Shown: piece by piece, positions 27,716 to 36,968 of the stretch
How positions within the stretch are numbered: the stretch's first letter is position 1
Layout of the letters: every line of letters starts with the position of its first letter
NCBI RefSeq assembly: GCF_024347375.1
Contig: NZ_AP025471.1
Coordinates: forward strand, 62,001-126,000
From: Vibrio coralliirubri
Lineage (GTDB): Bacteria > Pseudomonadota > Gammaproteobacteria > Enterobacterales > Vibrionaceae
DNA: 64,000 bases
Reading direction: 5' to 3'
Position numbers and translations under genes: made by a program
Notes under the pieces: generated by a model
What the model was told of the DNA's origin: nothing
Database searches by the model: none
The model's input: the letters and a program-made list of their open reading frames with translations, nothing else

Positions 27716-29722
27716 TTAAGCTTCGGTTTCGTTTGTCGTTTCAGGCTCGCTAGGCAAGTCCGCAAATACTTGAGTAGGTTTTGCTACTAAGTTACGGTTT
27801 TCCTGATTAACTTCTGAGAGAACTACTTCTAAAACGTCTCCCAGTTTGTATACCATTTCTTTATCGATAGATACAGTACCCATATCACCGTTGCACTCTA
27901 TTCTTTCTTTATTATCAAGAATGAGAGATCCAGGGATAAATGCAGCCGCACCATTTTCAAGTAAACGTACACGCATACCTGCACGGTTAATATCGAAAAT
28001 CTCAGCTTGGAAACGAGTTTCTTCTGCTGGAGCATTGGCTAGAGTGCGAGCATACAACCAATCGCCAACATTACGCTCAGCCATGCCGTGGTGACGGCGG
28101 TGCAGAGCAAGTTCATCACCAATGGTTTCATCTGGTGTTTGAATTGGCGCTTTACCTAAGATGTGTGCTTTCAGCATACGGTGGTTAATCATGTCGCCAT
28201 ATTTACGAATTGGAGAAGTCCAAGTTGCGTAAATATCTAAACCCATCGCGTAGTGCGGTGCAGGCTCATTGCTGATCTCGCTGTACGCTTGGAATTTACG
28301 AATACGGTTGTCGTAGTAGCTGTTATCTAAAGAGCCTAACCAACGACGTAGAGTAGCAAAACCTTCTAGAGAAACGATTTGCTCTTCAGTGAACGGCGTT
28401 TCCGCTTGCGGGTTTACCAGTTCAAGAACGTCAGAGACTTTCTCAGCCTTGAAACCAGAGTGGCAGTTAAACACACCTTGGTTGAAGCTCTCTTTTAGCA
28501 CTCGGCCCGCACAGATGTTCGCGCTGATCATTGATTCTTCAACCAGCTTGTTTGCGCTACGACGCATGTCAGCATGGATAGCAACAACATCGTTATCTTC
28601 GCTAAGTTCAAAGCGGTAGTCAGGGCGGTCTGGGAACACAACAGCGTTTGCTGAGCGCCATGCTGAACGTGCTTGAGCAAATTGGTGAAGATCAGAAACA
28701 ATGGCAGCAATCTCTTCTGATGGTTGCCATTTCTCTGATGCGCCTGTTTCTAGCCAGTCTGATACGTTGTCGTAAGCAAGACGAGCATGAGATTTGATGT
28801 TCGCAGCGAAGAAGTTAATGTCATCACCGATAACGCCATCTTTAGATACCGTTACTGTGCAGCAAAGTGCAGGACGAACTTCGTTCTCGATCAGTGAACA
28901 TAGGTTGTCAGCAAGATCACGAGGCAACATTGGAATGTTACGACCAGGAAGGTAGATAGTGAAACCGCGCTCGCGAGCCACTTTATCCATCGCATCATCT
29001 GGAGAGATGTAAGCCGTTGGATCAGCAATTGCGATAGTCAGTTCAAAATCACCGTTCTCTTTCTTCTTCGCGTAAAGCGCGTCATCCATATCTTTTGTGC
29101 TTTCGCCATCGATAGTCACAAAAGGGACGTGCGTCATGTCTACACGTTCAAGATCGGCGTCATCGTTGATTAGCCAGTTGTCGATGCCTTCAGGTTCGCT
29201 GTTTGGTAGATCGTTTTGTGCCAGTGTTACCCACCAAGGTGCAATCTTGTCGTCAGCGTCTGTGATTTTCTCAGAGATCTGAGCCAAGAAGCCATTGTCA
29301 CCTTTTAATGGGTGTTGAACGATATGAGCAACAACCCAGTCACCTTCTTTAAGCGTTTCAGGGTTTAGACCCTTCATTGCTTTCGCTTTAAGTTGCAGTT
29401 TTTTGAGCTGCGGGTGATCTGGAACAACGTTCAATCGGCCTTTGAAAAGCTTAACTCGCGCAATAAAGCGAGTAAGACCTTGTTCAACCAATTCCTCAGG
29501 CTCAGCTACTTCGCGCTCTTTCTCTGTGCGAATGATGGCAATCACCTTGTCACCGTGCACACATTTCTTCATGTACGGAGGCGGGATAAAGAAGCTTGTT
29601 TTGCTATCAACTTCGAGAAAACCAAAACCTTTTTCAGTGGCTTTGATAGTACCTTCCTTTTTAGGGAGGGTTTCTTGGATTTGCTGCTTGAGCTGAGCGA
29701 GTAGAGGATTATCTTGAAACAT
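27716..29722 (-). CDS. rnb: Exoribonuclease II (RNase II)
   Basis: RNase II degrades single-stranded RNA from the 3' end. The start is placed at the ATG at 29722 ([14 protein letters not shown]), which matches the E. coli N-terminus; the open frame extends eight codons further to a TTG. At 668 aa it is slightly longer than E. coli RNase II (644). Two cold-shock folds ([17 protein letters not shown] near 34-50), the RNB catalytic domain with [10 protein letters not shown] (the Asp cluster near 210-217) and a C-terminal S1 domain are all present. The Glu/Thr-rich tail is species-specific. It is a single gene. Confidence 0.94.
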   Translation of the reverse strand: MFQDNPLLAQLKQQIQETLPKKEGTIKATEKGFGFLEVDSKTSFFIPPPYMKKCVHGDKVIAIIRTEKEREVAEPEELVEQGLTRFIARVKLFKGRLNVVPDHPQLKKLQLKAKAMKGLNPETLKEGDWVVAHIVQHPLKGDNGFLAQISEKITDADDKIAPWWVTLAQNDLPNSEPEGIDNWLINDDADLERVDMTHVPFVTIDGESTKDMDDALYAKKKENGDFELTIAIADPTAYISPDDAMDKVARERGFTIYLPGRNIPMLPRDLADNLCSLIENEVRPALCCTVTVSKDGVIGDDINFFAANIKSHARLAYDNVSDWLETGASEKWQPSEEIAAIVSDLHQFAQARSAWRSANAVVFPDRPDYRFELSEDNDVVAIHADMRRSANKLVEESMISANICAGRVLKESFNQGVFNCHSGFKAEKVSDVLELVNPQAETPFTEEQIVSLEGFATLRRWLGSLDNSYYDNRIRKFQAYSEISNEPAPHYAMGLDIYATWTSPIRKYGDMINHRMLKAHILGKAPIQTPDETIGDELALHRRHHGMAERNVGDWLYARTLANAPAEETRFQAEIFDINRAGMRVRLLENGAAAFIPGSLILDNKERIECNGDMGTVSIDKEMVYKLGDVLEVVLSEVNQENRNLVAKPTQVFADLPSEPETTNETEA

Positions 29723-30114
29723 CTTACTTTTATCTAACGAGAACAATTGAGCACACTATAATCATTGCGAGGCTCGATTACTACTTAAAGCCGAAGAGAG
29801 CGTAAATTAATTGCCCTCTTATTTAACTCTATCAATTTGGTCGAACTCTATCGCCCTGACGAGATATTCATCAAGTTTTGACGATATGATAGCCAGTATT
29901 GATAGAAAACCGAAAAATATGTGATGTATTTCAATTTTTTCTGGCTTTTTTTATGCATTTAGGGAATAATCCGCCTCCCTTAGACGTCCCTAATGGCTTG
30001 AAGTGTTTTATTACTGCTTCGTAACTCTGAATGGAATCAGTATCTGATTGGATCAGTATTGGAATTGATAGAGCTCCCGGGACCTTTTGTTTACTTATAT
30101 ATAGTGGGATCCCA
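29723..30114 (+). promoter_or_regulatory. Divergent rnb/deaD region with a long deaD leader
   Basis: About 390 bases separate rnb from the deaD start. The half near deaD holds a near-duplicated ATCAGTAT segment (30036-30059) and a small AGGGA/TCCCT hairpin. Long 5' leaders are known for csdA/deaD mRNAs in enterics and take part in cold induction; a similar role is inferred here. Confidence 0.4.
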
Positions 30115-32100
30115 ATGTCCGAATCTGTAATTCAATTTAATGAATTAGCCCTAAACGATAACATTCTTTCAGCTCTTGATAGCATGGGTTTCGTTTCTCC
30201 GACTCCAATCCAAGCAGCAGCTATTCCTCTTCTTCTTGAAGGCCGTGACGCACTAGGTAAAGCACAGACTGGTACTGGTAAAACAGCAGCATTCTCTCTG
30301 CCTTTACTTAACAAAATCAACCTGAACCAACACAAACCACAAGCAATCATCATGGCTCCTACTCGTGAGCTAGCGATTCAAGTTGCTGCGGAAATCAAAA
30401 ACCTTGGCCGTGATATCAAAGGTCTTAAAGTTATTGAAATCTACGGTGGTGCTTCAATTGTTGACCAAATGCGTGCTCTAAGCCGCGGTGCTCACATTGT
30501 TGTTGGTACTCCAGGTCGTGTTAAAGACTTACTAACTCGTGACCGTCTACACCTAGATGAAGCACACACATTTGTTCTTGATGAAGCAGATGAAATGCTA
30601 AAAATGGGCTTTGTAGATGACGTTACTTGGATCCTAGAGCAAGCTCCAGAATCTGCACAACGTGTACTTTTCTCTGCAACTATGCCTCCAATGGTTAAGA
30701 CTATTGTTGACCGTTACCTACGTAACCCGGCTAAAGTTGACGTTGCTGGTACTAACCACACAGTTGATAAAGTAGCGCAGAACTTCTGGGTTGTTAAAGG
30801 CGTAGAAAAAGACGAAGCAATGTCTCGTCTTCTAGAAACTGAAGAAACTGACGCGTCAATCGTATTCGTACGTACTCGTCAAGACACTGAGCGTCTAGCT
30901 GATTGGCTATCTGCACGTGGCTTCAAAGCTGCTGCACTGCACGGTGATATTCCTCAGTCTCTACGTGAGCGTACTGTTGATCACATCAAACAAGGTGTTA
31001 TCGACATCCTAGTTGCAACTGACGTTGTAGCTCGTGGTCTTGATGTTCCACGTATCACTCACGTATTCAACTACGACATCCCATTCGATGTTGAATCTTA
31101 CATCCACCGTATTGGTCGTACTGGCCGTGCTGGACGTAAAGGTAAAGCGATCCTACTAGTTCGCACTAACCAAATTCGCATGCTTCGCACAATCGAGCGC
31201 GTAACTAAGTCTCAAATGGAAGAAATCCAACTTCCTCTACGTGACCAAGTTGCCGCAGCACGTGTTGCTAAGCTTGGCGCTGAACTTGAAACAGAGAAAG
31301 AAAGCAAAGCACTAGAAAACTTTGCAGGTCTTATCTCTACTCTTCAAGAGTCTCTAGAAGTTGATGCTGCTACTCTAGCTGCAATGCTTCTTAAGCGTCA
31401 GCAAGGTAAGAGCCCACTATTCTACGTTGGTGAAGACCCAATGATCGCTGCTATTGAGCGTGATAAGAACCGTCGCAAAGAGCGTCGTGAAGATCGTGAC
31501 AACGGCCGTGACGGTGGTGGTCGCAACTTCAATACTCAAGATTGGGATACTTACCAACTACAAGTTGGCCGTGAGCAAGGCGTTCAGGTTAAAGACATCG
31601 TTGGCGCACTAGCGAACGAACTTGGCCTAACTAAAGGTTCTATCGGTGCTATCAAGCTAGACCAAGGTTCTACTTACGTTCAACTGCCAAAAGCGATGAA
31701 CTCTGAAACTGCTGGTAAGCTAAGCAAACTTCGCATTCGTCAAAAAGAAGCTGGCGCTGTAGTTGTTGATTTCAACGACTTCCGTGAGCCTCGTCGTGGT
31801 GGCGGCGGTCGTGATGGCAACCGTGGTGGCAACCGTGGCGGTCGTGATGGTGGCGGCTACCGTGGTAACCGTGAAGGCGGCAACCGCGAAGGTGGTAACC
31901 GTGAAGGCGGTCGTGGTGGATACCGTGGCAACCGTGATGGTGCTCGCGATGGTAACTCTGCTGGCGGACGTGATGGCGAACGTCGATTCGACCGTAACCG
32001 TGGTGGCGATCACCGTGGTAACTTCCGTGGCGAACGTGGTCATGGTAACGGCAATGGCGCTGGTAACCGTGGTCGTCGTCCAGAGCGCAACGAAGGTTAA
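30115..32100 (+). CDS. deaD: Cold-shock DEAD-box helicase DeaD/CsdA
   Basis: DeaD unwinds RNA in ribosome assembly and mRNA decay, mainly in the cold. I start it at the ATG at 30115 (MSESVIQFNELALN), as in relatives, although the frame is open to 30031; the protein is then 661 aa. Motifs: SPTPIQ, AQTGTGKT, PTRELA, TPGR, DEAD, SAT, ATDVVARGLD and HRIGRTGRAG. After the core come a dimerisation-type segment and the DbpA-like RNA-binding fold (REQGVQVKDIVGALANELG), then from about residue 560 a Gly/Arg/Asn-rich RGG tail of about 100 residues. Codon use in the tail (GGT/CGT) creates spurious ORFs on other frames. The gene uses strongly biased codons, which suggests high expression. Confidence 0.94.
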   Translation: MSESVIQFNELALNDNILSALDSMGFVSPTPIQAAAIPLLLEGRDALGKAQTGTGKTAAFSLPLLNKINLNQHKPQAIIMAPTRELAIQVAAEIKNLGRDIKGLKVIEIYGGASIVDQMRALSRGAHIVVGTPGRVKDLLTRDRLHLDEAHTFVLDEADEMLKMGFVDDVTWILEQAPESAQRVLFSATMPPMVKTIVDRYLRNPAKVDVAGTNHTVDKVAQNFWVVKGVEKDEAMSRLLETEETDASIVFVRTRQDTERLADWLSARGFKAAALHGDIPQSLRERTVDHIKQGVIDILVATDVVARGLDVPRITHVFNYDIPFDVESYIHRIGRTGRAGRKGKAILLVRTNQIRMLRTIERVTKSQMEEIQLPLRDQVAAARVAKLGAELETEKESKALENFAGLISTLQESLEVDAATLAAMLLKRQQGKSPLFYVGEDPMIAAIERDKNRRKERREDRDNGRDGGGRNFNTQDWDTYQLQVGREQGVQVKDIVGALANELGLTKGSIGAIKLDQGSTYVQLPKAMNSETAGKLSKLRIRQKEAGAVVVDFNDFREPRRGGGGRDGNRGGNRGGRDGGGYRGNREGGNREGGNREGGRGGYRGNRDGARDGNSAGGRDGERRFDRNRGGDHRGNFRGERGHGNGNGAGNRGRRPERNEG

Positions 32101-32141
32101 TCAACCTGTCGCTTAGACGCTTTAGTCTAGACACTGAATTT

Positions 32142-32170
32142 AAAAGCCGAGCGTAATGCTCGGCTTTTTT
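32142..32170 (+). terminator. Terminator after deaD
   Basis: Arms AAAAGCCGAGC and GCTCGGCTTTT flank a GTAAT loop, with a T run. Confidence 0.88.
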
Positions 32171-32843
32171 GTGCCTGCTATTTGAACTTAAGCTTTGGTT
32201 GGCTCGATATTCGTAGCCAGCTTACTTTAATCAAGCTTCGTCCCTGTAACTATGCTTCGTCCATGAAACTAAGCATCGCGCCTAGAACGAATGTTAGTGC
32301 TAAAACTTAGCTGTATCGCGTTCTAAGCCTATACTAAAAGAACGTGCTACAAGATACTGAAACCAAGAGTGAAGGCTATCTAAGCGACGTTACAGTGAAC
32401 CTATTCGTAGAGTTGTGCTCGAAGGCAATCAAAAGAAGATCAGATCACTATTCTCAACTCCAGTTAGCTTTTTGATGCAAGCACTGAGCAATTGAGAAAT
32501 CGAGCAAAAAGTTATCGGTAATGATAAGCAGACGAAAGGGAAGGGGGGGGTGTTTTCTAAGCGGATTACCTGCATTTGTTCGAGTCGCTCTAATTAACTG
32601 AATCAAGTTAAAAATAACGTGAGCACTCGTTTGCGTCACCTGTTCATTAATTTTCTTATTCAACTATTTTTTAATTTCTCTCTCGAAATAAATAATTTGA
32701 TGACTAAGATCAACTTAATTGTGTTCATTTAGTGATTTTTTCAAAACAAAAGTTGAAAGATTCAAAAATTATTGAATAATGGGCTTAACTAAAATTGAAG
32801 TAAACACTTCATCCAATTCGTACTGAAACAGGATCCATATCCA
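32171..32843. other. 673-base gap before ackA
   Basis: I find no convincing gene. The stretch holds the 19-bp triple repeat, a run of eight G (32543-32550) and, in the last 200 bases, AT-rich promoter-like sequence leading into ackA. A 69-codon minus-strand frame (32454-32663) has no ribosome site or coding character. Confidence 0.55.
32234..32290 (+). repeat. 19-bp degenerate tandem repeat, 3 copies
   Basis: The units are AGCTTCGTCCCTGTAACTA, TGCTTCGTCCATGAAACTA and the more diverged AGCATCGCGCCTAGAACGA, between deaD and ackA. Confidence 0.7.
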
Positions 32844-34037
32844 ATGTCTAATTCGTTTGTTCTGGTTATTAACTCGGGTAGTTCATCCCTAAAATTTGCT
32901 GTAATCGATTCTGTTTCTGGTGAAGCAGTATTAAGTGGCCTAGGGGAGTGTTTTGGTCTTGAAGATGCTCGTATGAGCTGGAAATATCAAGGCGAGAAAA
33001 CTGAAATTGCCATTCAAGGCGAAGATAACCACCACAAAATTGCCATTGGCAAATTGGTTGGCCTGATGGAAGAGCTAGGCTTCACTGCTGATATCGTGGC
33101 TATCGGTCACCGTATCGTTCACGGTGGTGAGAAGTTCACTCAAACCGTTCGTATTACTGAAGAAGTAACGAACGAAATTGAAAGCCTATCTGACCTAGCT
33201 CCACTTCATAACCCTGCAGGTGCTGTCGGCATCCGTGCTGCGATTGAAGCTTTCCCTTCTCTACCTCAATTTGCTGTATTTGATACGGCTTTCCACCAAA
33301 CAATGCCACAACGTGCATTCACTGGTGCAATCGCAAAAGAGCTATACACAGACTTCGGCGTACGTCGTTACGGCTTCCACGGTACGAGCCACTACTTCGT
33401 TAGCCGTGAAGCTGCGAAGATGGTTAACAAGCCTATCGAAAAATCTAGCTTCATCTCTGTTCACCTAGGTAACGGCGCATCTGTATGTGCAATCAAAGAC
33501 GGTAACAGTGTTGATACTTCAATGGGCTTCACACCACTTTCTGGCCTAATGATGGGCACACGTTGTGGTGACCTAGACCCAGGCATCATCGAATACCTAC
33601 TTAAGAAAGGTTGGTCGCAAGAGCAAGTATTTAATTCTCTAAACAAGGAGTCTGGCTTCCTTGGCGTGTCTGGTCTTACGAGCGATGCTCGTGGCATCTT
33701 AGAAGCAATGGAAGAGGGCCATGAAGGCGCTAAGCTTGCGTTTGAGGTGTTTACTTACCGCGTATCAAAATACATTGCTTCTTACCTTGCAACGTTAGAC
33801 TCTTTAGACGGCATCATCTTCACTGGCGGTATCGGTGAGAACTCTCTACCAATTCGTCGTGAAATCCTAAACAACCTTAAGATTCTTGGTTTCGTTGAAG
33901 ATGTAGCAGGTAACGAATCTGCTCGCTTTGGTGCTGAAGGCATCATCGCTAAGTCTGAAATGTTAGACGCAGTAGCAATGGTTATCCCAACCAACGAAGA
34001 ATTCGTGATTGCTCAACAGTCAGTAGAACTTCTGTAA
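32844..34037 (+). CDS. ackA: Acetate kinase
   Basis: AckA converts acetyl phosphate and ADP to acetate and ATP, and the reverse, in the cytoplasm. The 397-aa chain shows the family signatures: LVINSGSSSLKFAVID (N-terminal phosphate-binding loop), YGFHGTSHYFVS, HLGNGASVCA and the late FTGGIGENS. No pta adjoins, unlike the usual ackA-pta pair, so this may be a second acetate kinase gene. Its 3' end is duplicated, in decayed form, at 42331-42414, and its terminator is split by an insertion sequence. Confidence 0.95.
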   Translation: MSNSFVLVINSGSSSLKFAVIDSVSGEAVLSGLGECFGLEDARMSWKYQGEKTEIAIQGEDNHHKIAIGKLVGLMEELGFTADIVAIGHRIVHGGEKFTQTVRITEEVTNEIESLSDLAPLHNPAGAVGIRAAIEAFPSLPQFAVFDTAFHQTMPQRAFTGAIAKELYTDFGVRRYGFHGTSHYFVSREAAKMVNKPIEKSSFISVHLGNGASVCAIKDGNSVDTSMGFTPLSGLMMGTRCGDLDPGIIEYLLKKGWSQEQVFNSLNKESGFLGVSGLTSDARGILEAMEEGHEGAKLAFEVFTYRVSKYIASYLATLDSLDGIIFTGGIGENSLPIRREILNNLKILGFVEDVAGNESARFGAEGIIAKSEMLDAVAMVIPTNEEFVIAQQSVELL

Positions 34038-34069
34038 TAGAGTGTAAGAAAATCAGATAACGAAAAGCG
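33987..34069 (+). repeat. ackA 3'-end repeat, left (functional) copy
   Basis: The last 17 codons plus stop of ackA and the following bases up to AAAAGCG match 42331-42414 with nine substitutions and one single-base indel, about 88% identity. Homology begins abruptly at CCAACCAACGAAGAA. Confidence 0.85.
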
Positions 34070-34082
34070 AGCCCAAGTGGCT
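34070..34082 (+). repeat. Target-site duplication, IS copy 1 left
   Basis: AGCCCAAGTGGCT (13 bp) is repeated exactly at 35510-35522. IS4-type elements make 11-14 bp duplications. Confidence 0.92.
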
Positions 34083-34136
34083 TAATGCCGATCAGTTAAG
34101 TAAAAAAGACTGGTTGAACGATCCTCCAAGGATGTC

Positions 34137-34171
34137 AAAATCCGAGTGTTTCTTTAACACTCGGATTTTTT
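34137..34171 (+). terminator. Hairpin abutting the transposase start (copy 1)
   Basis: Arms AAAATCCGAGTGTT and AACACTCGGATTTT flank a 5-nt loop, followed by TT and then at once the transposase ATG at 34172. It looks like a rho-independent terminator placed to stop outside transcription and hide the start codon. Confidence 0.75.
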
Positions 34172-35485
34172 ATGTTTCTTAGACAAGCCCTTAATCAAGT
34201 CCATAACTTCTCTCCAGAACAGCTCTCAGGGTTATCAGACCTGCTGTCCCCGGAACTCGTCGAACAGTGCCTCCAAGAATCTGGGGTTGCGACTATTCGA
34301 AAGCGCAGGTTACCAATGGAAATGATGGTTTGGAGTGTTTTAGGGATGTCCCTTTACCGTCATTTATCGATGGATAAAGTAGTCTCGCAACTTGATATTC
34401 TCCTACCGGGTAAGAAGCCATTCGTCGCACCTAGCGCTGTCATACAGGCACGTCACCGACTTGGTTCCGACGTTATGGAAGCCGTGTTCAATCACACTCA
34501 ACGACTTTGGCACCGCAAGACTCCTCATCCCGATTGGCATGGGTTAACACTTCATGCTGTAGATGGTGTTGTGTGGAGAACACCAGACACTAAAAGTAAT
34601 GATGAGCATTTTAGTAGAACAGGCAATAAAACAACGATATCTGACTACCCTCAAGTGAGAATGGTCTGCCATATGGAGCTGACCAGTCATTTACTCAACA
34701 GCGCTTCATTCGACTCAGTATCTAAAAGTGAAGTCGACCTTACGATCCCGCTTATTGAACAATCTCCCTCAAACAGCTTAACTATTTTTGACCGCGGATT
34801 TTACGCCTTGGGCTTACTGCATAAATGGCAAACCAGTGGCGATGAAAAACATTGGCTGCTCCCATTAAGAAAAGGGGCTCAATACACTGTGTTATCGAAG
34901 GTAGGCCGAGGACAAGAGCTCGTTGAGCTCAAGCTATCACCTCAAGCTCAAAAGAAGTGGGTTGATGCCCCCAAAACTCTCCAAGCTCGTTTAATCACAA
35001 AGACGATTAAAGGAAAAGAAGTCCGACTATTAACGTCAATGATAGACACGATGAAATATCCTGGTGCTGATATCGCCGAACTATATAGCCATCGTTGGGA
35101 AATAGAGTTGGGGTATCGTGAGATGAAGCAATACATGCTTCAGAACCAACTTACGTTAAGAAGCAAAAAGCCAGAGTTAGTGAATCAAGAGCTTTGGGGA
35201 ATGCTGGTTGCTTACAATCTACTGCGGTTCATGATGTGTCAAATGGCCTATCATCAGAAGTCAGTGATGCCTTATCAAATCGGCTTTAAACAGGCTTCAT
35301 TATTCCTTGTTGGACAGCTTCAATTATTACCAGCGGTCGCACCGGGACGAATCCCAGAAGTAATAAACTACATACTGGATATGTCAGAAAGCTTTGTTTT
35401 ACCTGAGAGGCGAGAACGAAGTTACCCAAGAGCAGTAAAAAAGAGGCCTTGTCGCTATGCGACAAGGCCTCCAAGAAGACGCTAA
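34172..35485 (+). CDS. IS4-family transposase (copy 1)
   Basis: This 437-aa DDE transposase is closely related to that of E. coli IS4 (442 aa). Shared segments include RKRRLPMEMMVW near 43-54, LPGKKPFVAPSAVIQARHRLG near 77-97, the first Asp in LHAVDGVVWRTPD near 128-140, the second in FDRGFYALGLL near 208-218, and the YREMK (Y-2-R-3-E-6-K) signature in HRWEIELGYREMKQ near 308-321. The product is identical in sequence to copy 2. Its last codons overlap a 13-bp perfect inverted repeat (35443-35471). Confidence 0.95.
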   Translation: MFLRQALNQVHNFSPEQLSGLSDLLSPELVEQCLQESGVATIRKRRLPMEMMVWSVLGMSLYRHLSMDKVVSQLDILLPGKKPFVAPSAVIQARHRLGSDVMEAVFNHTQRLWHRKTPHPDWHGLTLHAVDGVVWRTPDTKSNDEHFSRTGNKTTISDYPQVRMVCHMELTSHLLNSASFDSVSKSEVDLTIPLIEQSPSNSLTIFDRGFYALGLLHKWQTSGDEKHWLLPLRKGAQYTVLSKVGRGQELVELKLSPQAQKKWVDAPKTLQARLITKTIKGKEVRLLTSMIDTMKYPGADIAELYSHRWEIELGYREMKQYMLQNQLTLRSKKPELVNQELWGMLVAYNLLRFMMCQMAYHQKSVMPYQIGFKQASLFLVGQLQLLPAVAPGRIPEVINYILDMSESFVLPERRERSYPRAVKKRPCRYATRPPRRR

Positions 35486-35509
35486 ACGATGCTTAACTTA
35501 CAAGCATTA

Positions 35510-35522
35510 AGCCCAAGTGGCT
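35510..35522 (+). repeat. Target-site duplication, IS copy 1 right
   Basis: AGCCCAAGTGGCT, an exact copy of 34070-34082. The right half of the ackA terminator continues from here. Confidence 0.92.
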
Positions 35523-35753
35523 CGCTTTTTTTGTTTTATATGTTGGTTAAATCATCCCGAACGATGCTTTCTTCGTCTAGTAGATCTTCGAGTCAACGAG
35601 GCTAGATCTGGCTTTTTATGCCCCCAAATGCCTGAGGTTTGAGATGTCAGGTTATCTGCAAATCTTACTTACGTTTTAACCCCGCCTTAACCCAGCTAAG
35701 ATTAAAATAAGATTTTACTGATACATACATCTCAACTACTAAAGGTGCGTTAC

Positions 35754-36968
35754 ATGTCAAAAGTTTTCAAAACATCGCTATTAGCTGTGGCCACTCTCTT
35801 ATTGATTAATCCTTCTTATGCTCAATACAAAGCACAAGCATTGCCTGATACTGGCCAAACAGTTCAGTATGATACCAAAGGAGATCCTTTAACTGCCTCT
35901 GAAAGTAGCCTCTTTACTGGTCAAGATGCTTCAGTAAAAAGTAATCCAATGAGGTACCAAGACAATGGTGATGGAACAGTTACAGACTTAAATACAGGAT
36001 TGATGTGGCAGAAAGCTCATGACACGGCTAAAAGAAACTTAGCAGATTCAGAAGCTGTTGTTGAGGCTATGACCTTGGCTGGGTTTGATGATTGGCGACT
36101 ACCTACGATTAAAGAGCTCTATTCTCTAGCCAATTTTGACGGTGAGTTATTGAAACCAGAAAGTGGTAAAGATAGCAGCCCCTATATTGATACCGAGTAT
36201 TTTGACTTTGACTACGATGAACGAGTTCCTTTTGCCGGCGCATTCTGGTCGAGTACGCTTTATATCAAAGGGAACGTACAAAACTTCACCGCTCATGGAG
36301 GCCTTCAAGGTGGCTTCGGGTTTAACTTTGCTGATGGTCATATAAAGTCATACGAAACAGGTAACTTCTTTGATGGCACTGCCATTCAAGCGTCAGATAA
36401 TATGTTTGTACCTGGAAACTATGTTCGAGCTGTGCGCAATACAACGACGCTATATGAGATGGAGTATGTTGATAATCAGGATGGAACAGTTACAGACAAA
36501 TCGACAAGCTTGATGTGGGCTAAGAGTGATAGTGGTAAACGCATGAACTGGGTTGAGTCTTTGGAATTTGCTCAAAATTCCAATCTTGCTGGATATAATG
36601 ATTGGCGGCTACCAAACGCAAAAGAACTTCAATCGTTGGTTGATTACGAGAAGAAGAATTTACCCGCTATCAACACAATGTATTTTGAAGTGACCCCAAC
36701 TCAGTTTAAATCACAACAAGACTCATATTATTTCTGGACGAGCACAACCCAAGGCGACTTTAAACACACTGCTGTATATATCGCTTTTGGTCAGGCATGG
36801 AGTAAGAAAAACTCAGACTCTACCGAATACTTTGATTGGCATGGAGCAGGTGCACAACGCAGCGATCCAAAGGTTGGCTCACCATCAGACTATGAACTCG
36901 CTTCTGAAATGGCAACAGACTATATCTCGATTGATAACTGGGTTCGCTTGGTTAGAGATGACAACTAA
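35754..36968 (+). CDS. Secreted DUF1566 protein with two repeats
   Basis: This 404-aa exported protein has a signal peptide of about 23 residues ending in NPSYA. Two DUF1566 (Lcl C-terminal) units follow: NGDGTVTDLNTGLMWQKA with DDWRLPTIKELYSL (about 75-125), and NQDGTVTDKSTSLMWAKS with NDWRLPNAKELQSL (about 245-305). Each unit ends with a WSST or WTST and a VRAVR or VRLVR motif. Such proteins are extracytoplasmic and of unknown function; the fold is related to C-type-lectin-like sulfatase-modifying domains. The ATG at 35754 with AAAGG eight bases ahead is preferred over the GTG at 35745. It lies in the accessory block just before the qat operon, on the same strand. Confidence 0.82.
   Translation: MSKVFKTSLLAVATLLLINPSYAQYKAQALPDTGQTVQYDTKGDPLTASESSLFTGQDASVKSNPMRYQDNGDGTVTDLNTGLMWQKAHDTAKRNLADSEAVVEAMTLAGFDDWRLPTIKELYSLANFDGELLKPESGKDSSPYIDTEYFDFDYDERVPFAGAFWSSTLYIKGNVQNFTAHGGLQGGFGFNFADGHIKSYETGNFFDGTAIQASDNMFVPGNYVRAVRNTTTLYEMEYVDNQDGTVTDKSTSLMWAKSDSGKRMNWVESLEFAQNSNLAGYNDWRLPNAKELQSLVDYEKKNLPAINTMYFEVTPTQFKSQQDSYYFWTSTTQGDFKHTAVYIAFGQAWSKKNSDSTEYFDWHGAGAQRSDPKVGSPSDYELASEMATDYISIDNWVRLVRDDN

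Larger units (their letters stand above)
34083..35509 (+). mobile_element. IS4-family insertion sequence, copy 1 (1427 bp)
   Basis: The ends are TAATGCCGATCAGTTAAG at left and, inverted at right, TAATGCTTGTAAGTTAAG: 18-bp terminal repeats with four mismatches. The length is essentially that of E. coli IS4 (1426 bp), and the transposase is clearly IS4-like. A 13-bp target duplication flanks it. The element looks intact, and its blocks match copy 2 at 42428-43854 wherever compared. Confidence 0.95.
34063..35532 (+). terminator. ackA terminator, interrupted by IS copy 1
   Basis: Joining the flanks minus one target repeat restores a rho-independent terminator: AAAAGCGAGCC, loop CAAGT, GGCTCGCTTTT and a T run. 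The left arm is at 34063-34073; the right arm and T run are at 35518-35532. The IS lies inside it, so the hairpin can no longer form at the ackA end. Confidence 0.82.

Noticed and set aside
31720..32134. Three long frames (Thr/Val-rich and His/Arg-rich) over the deaD 3' end
   Set aside because: They are by-products of the repetitive Gly/Arg codons of the DeaD tail.
32454..32663. 69-codon minus-strand frame before ackA
   Set aside because: No ribosome site and no coding character; it crosses the G8 run.
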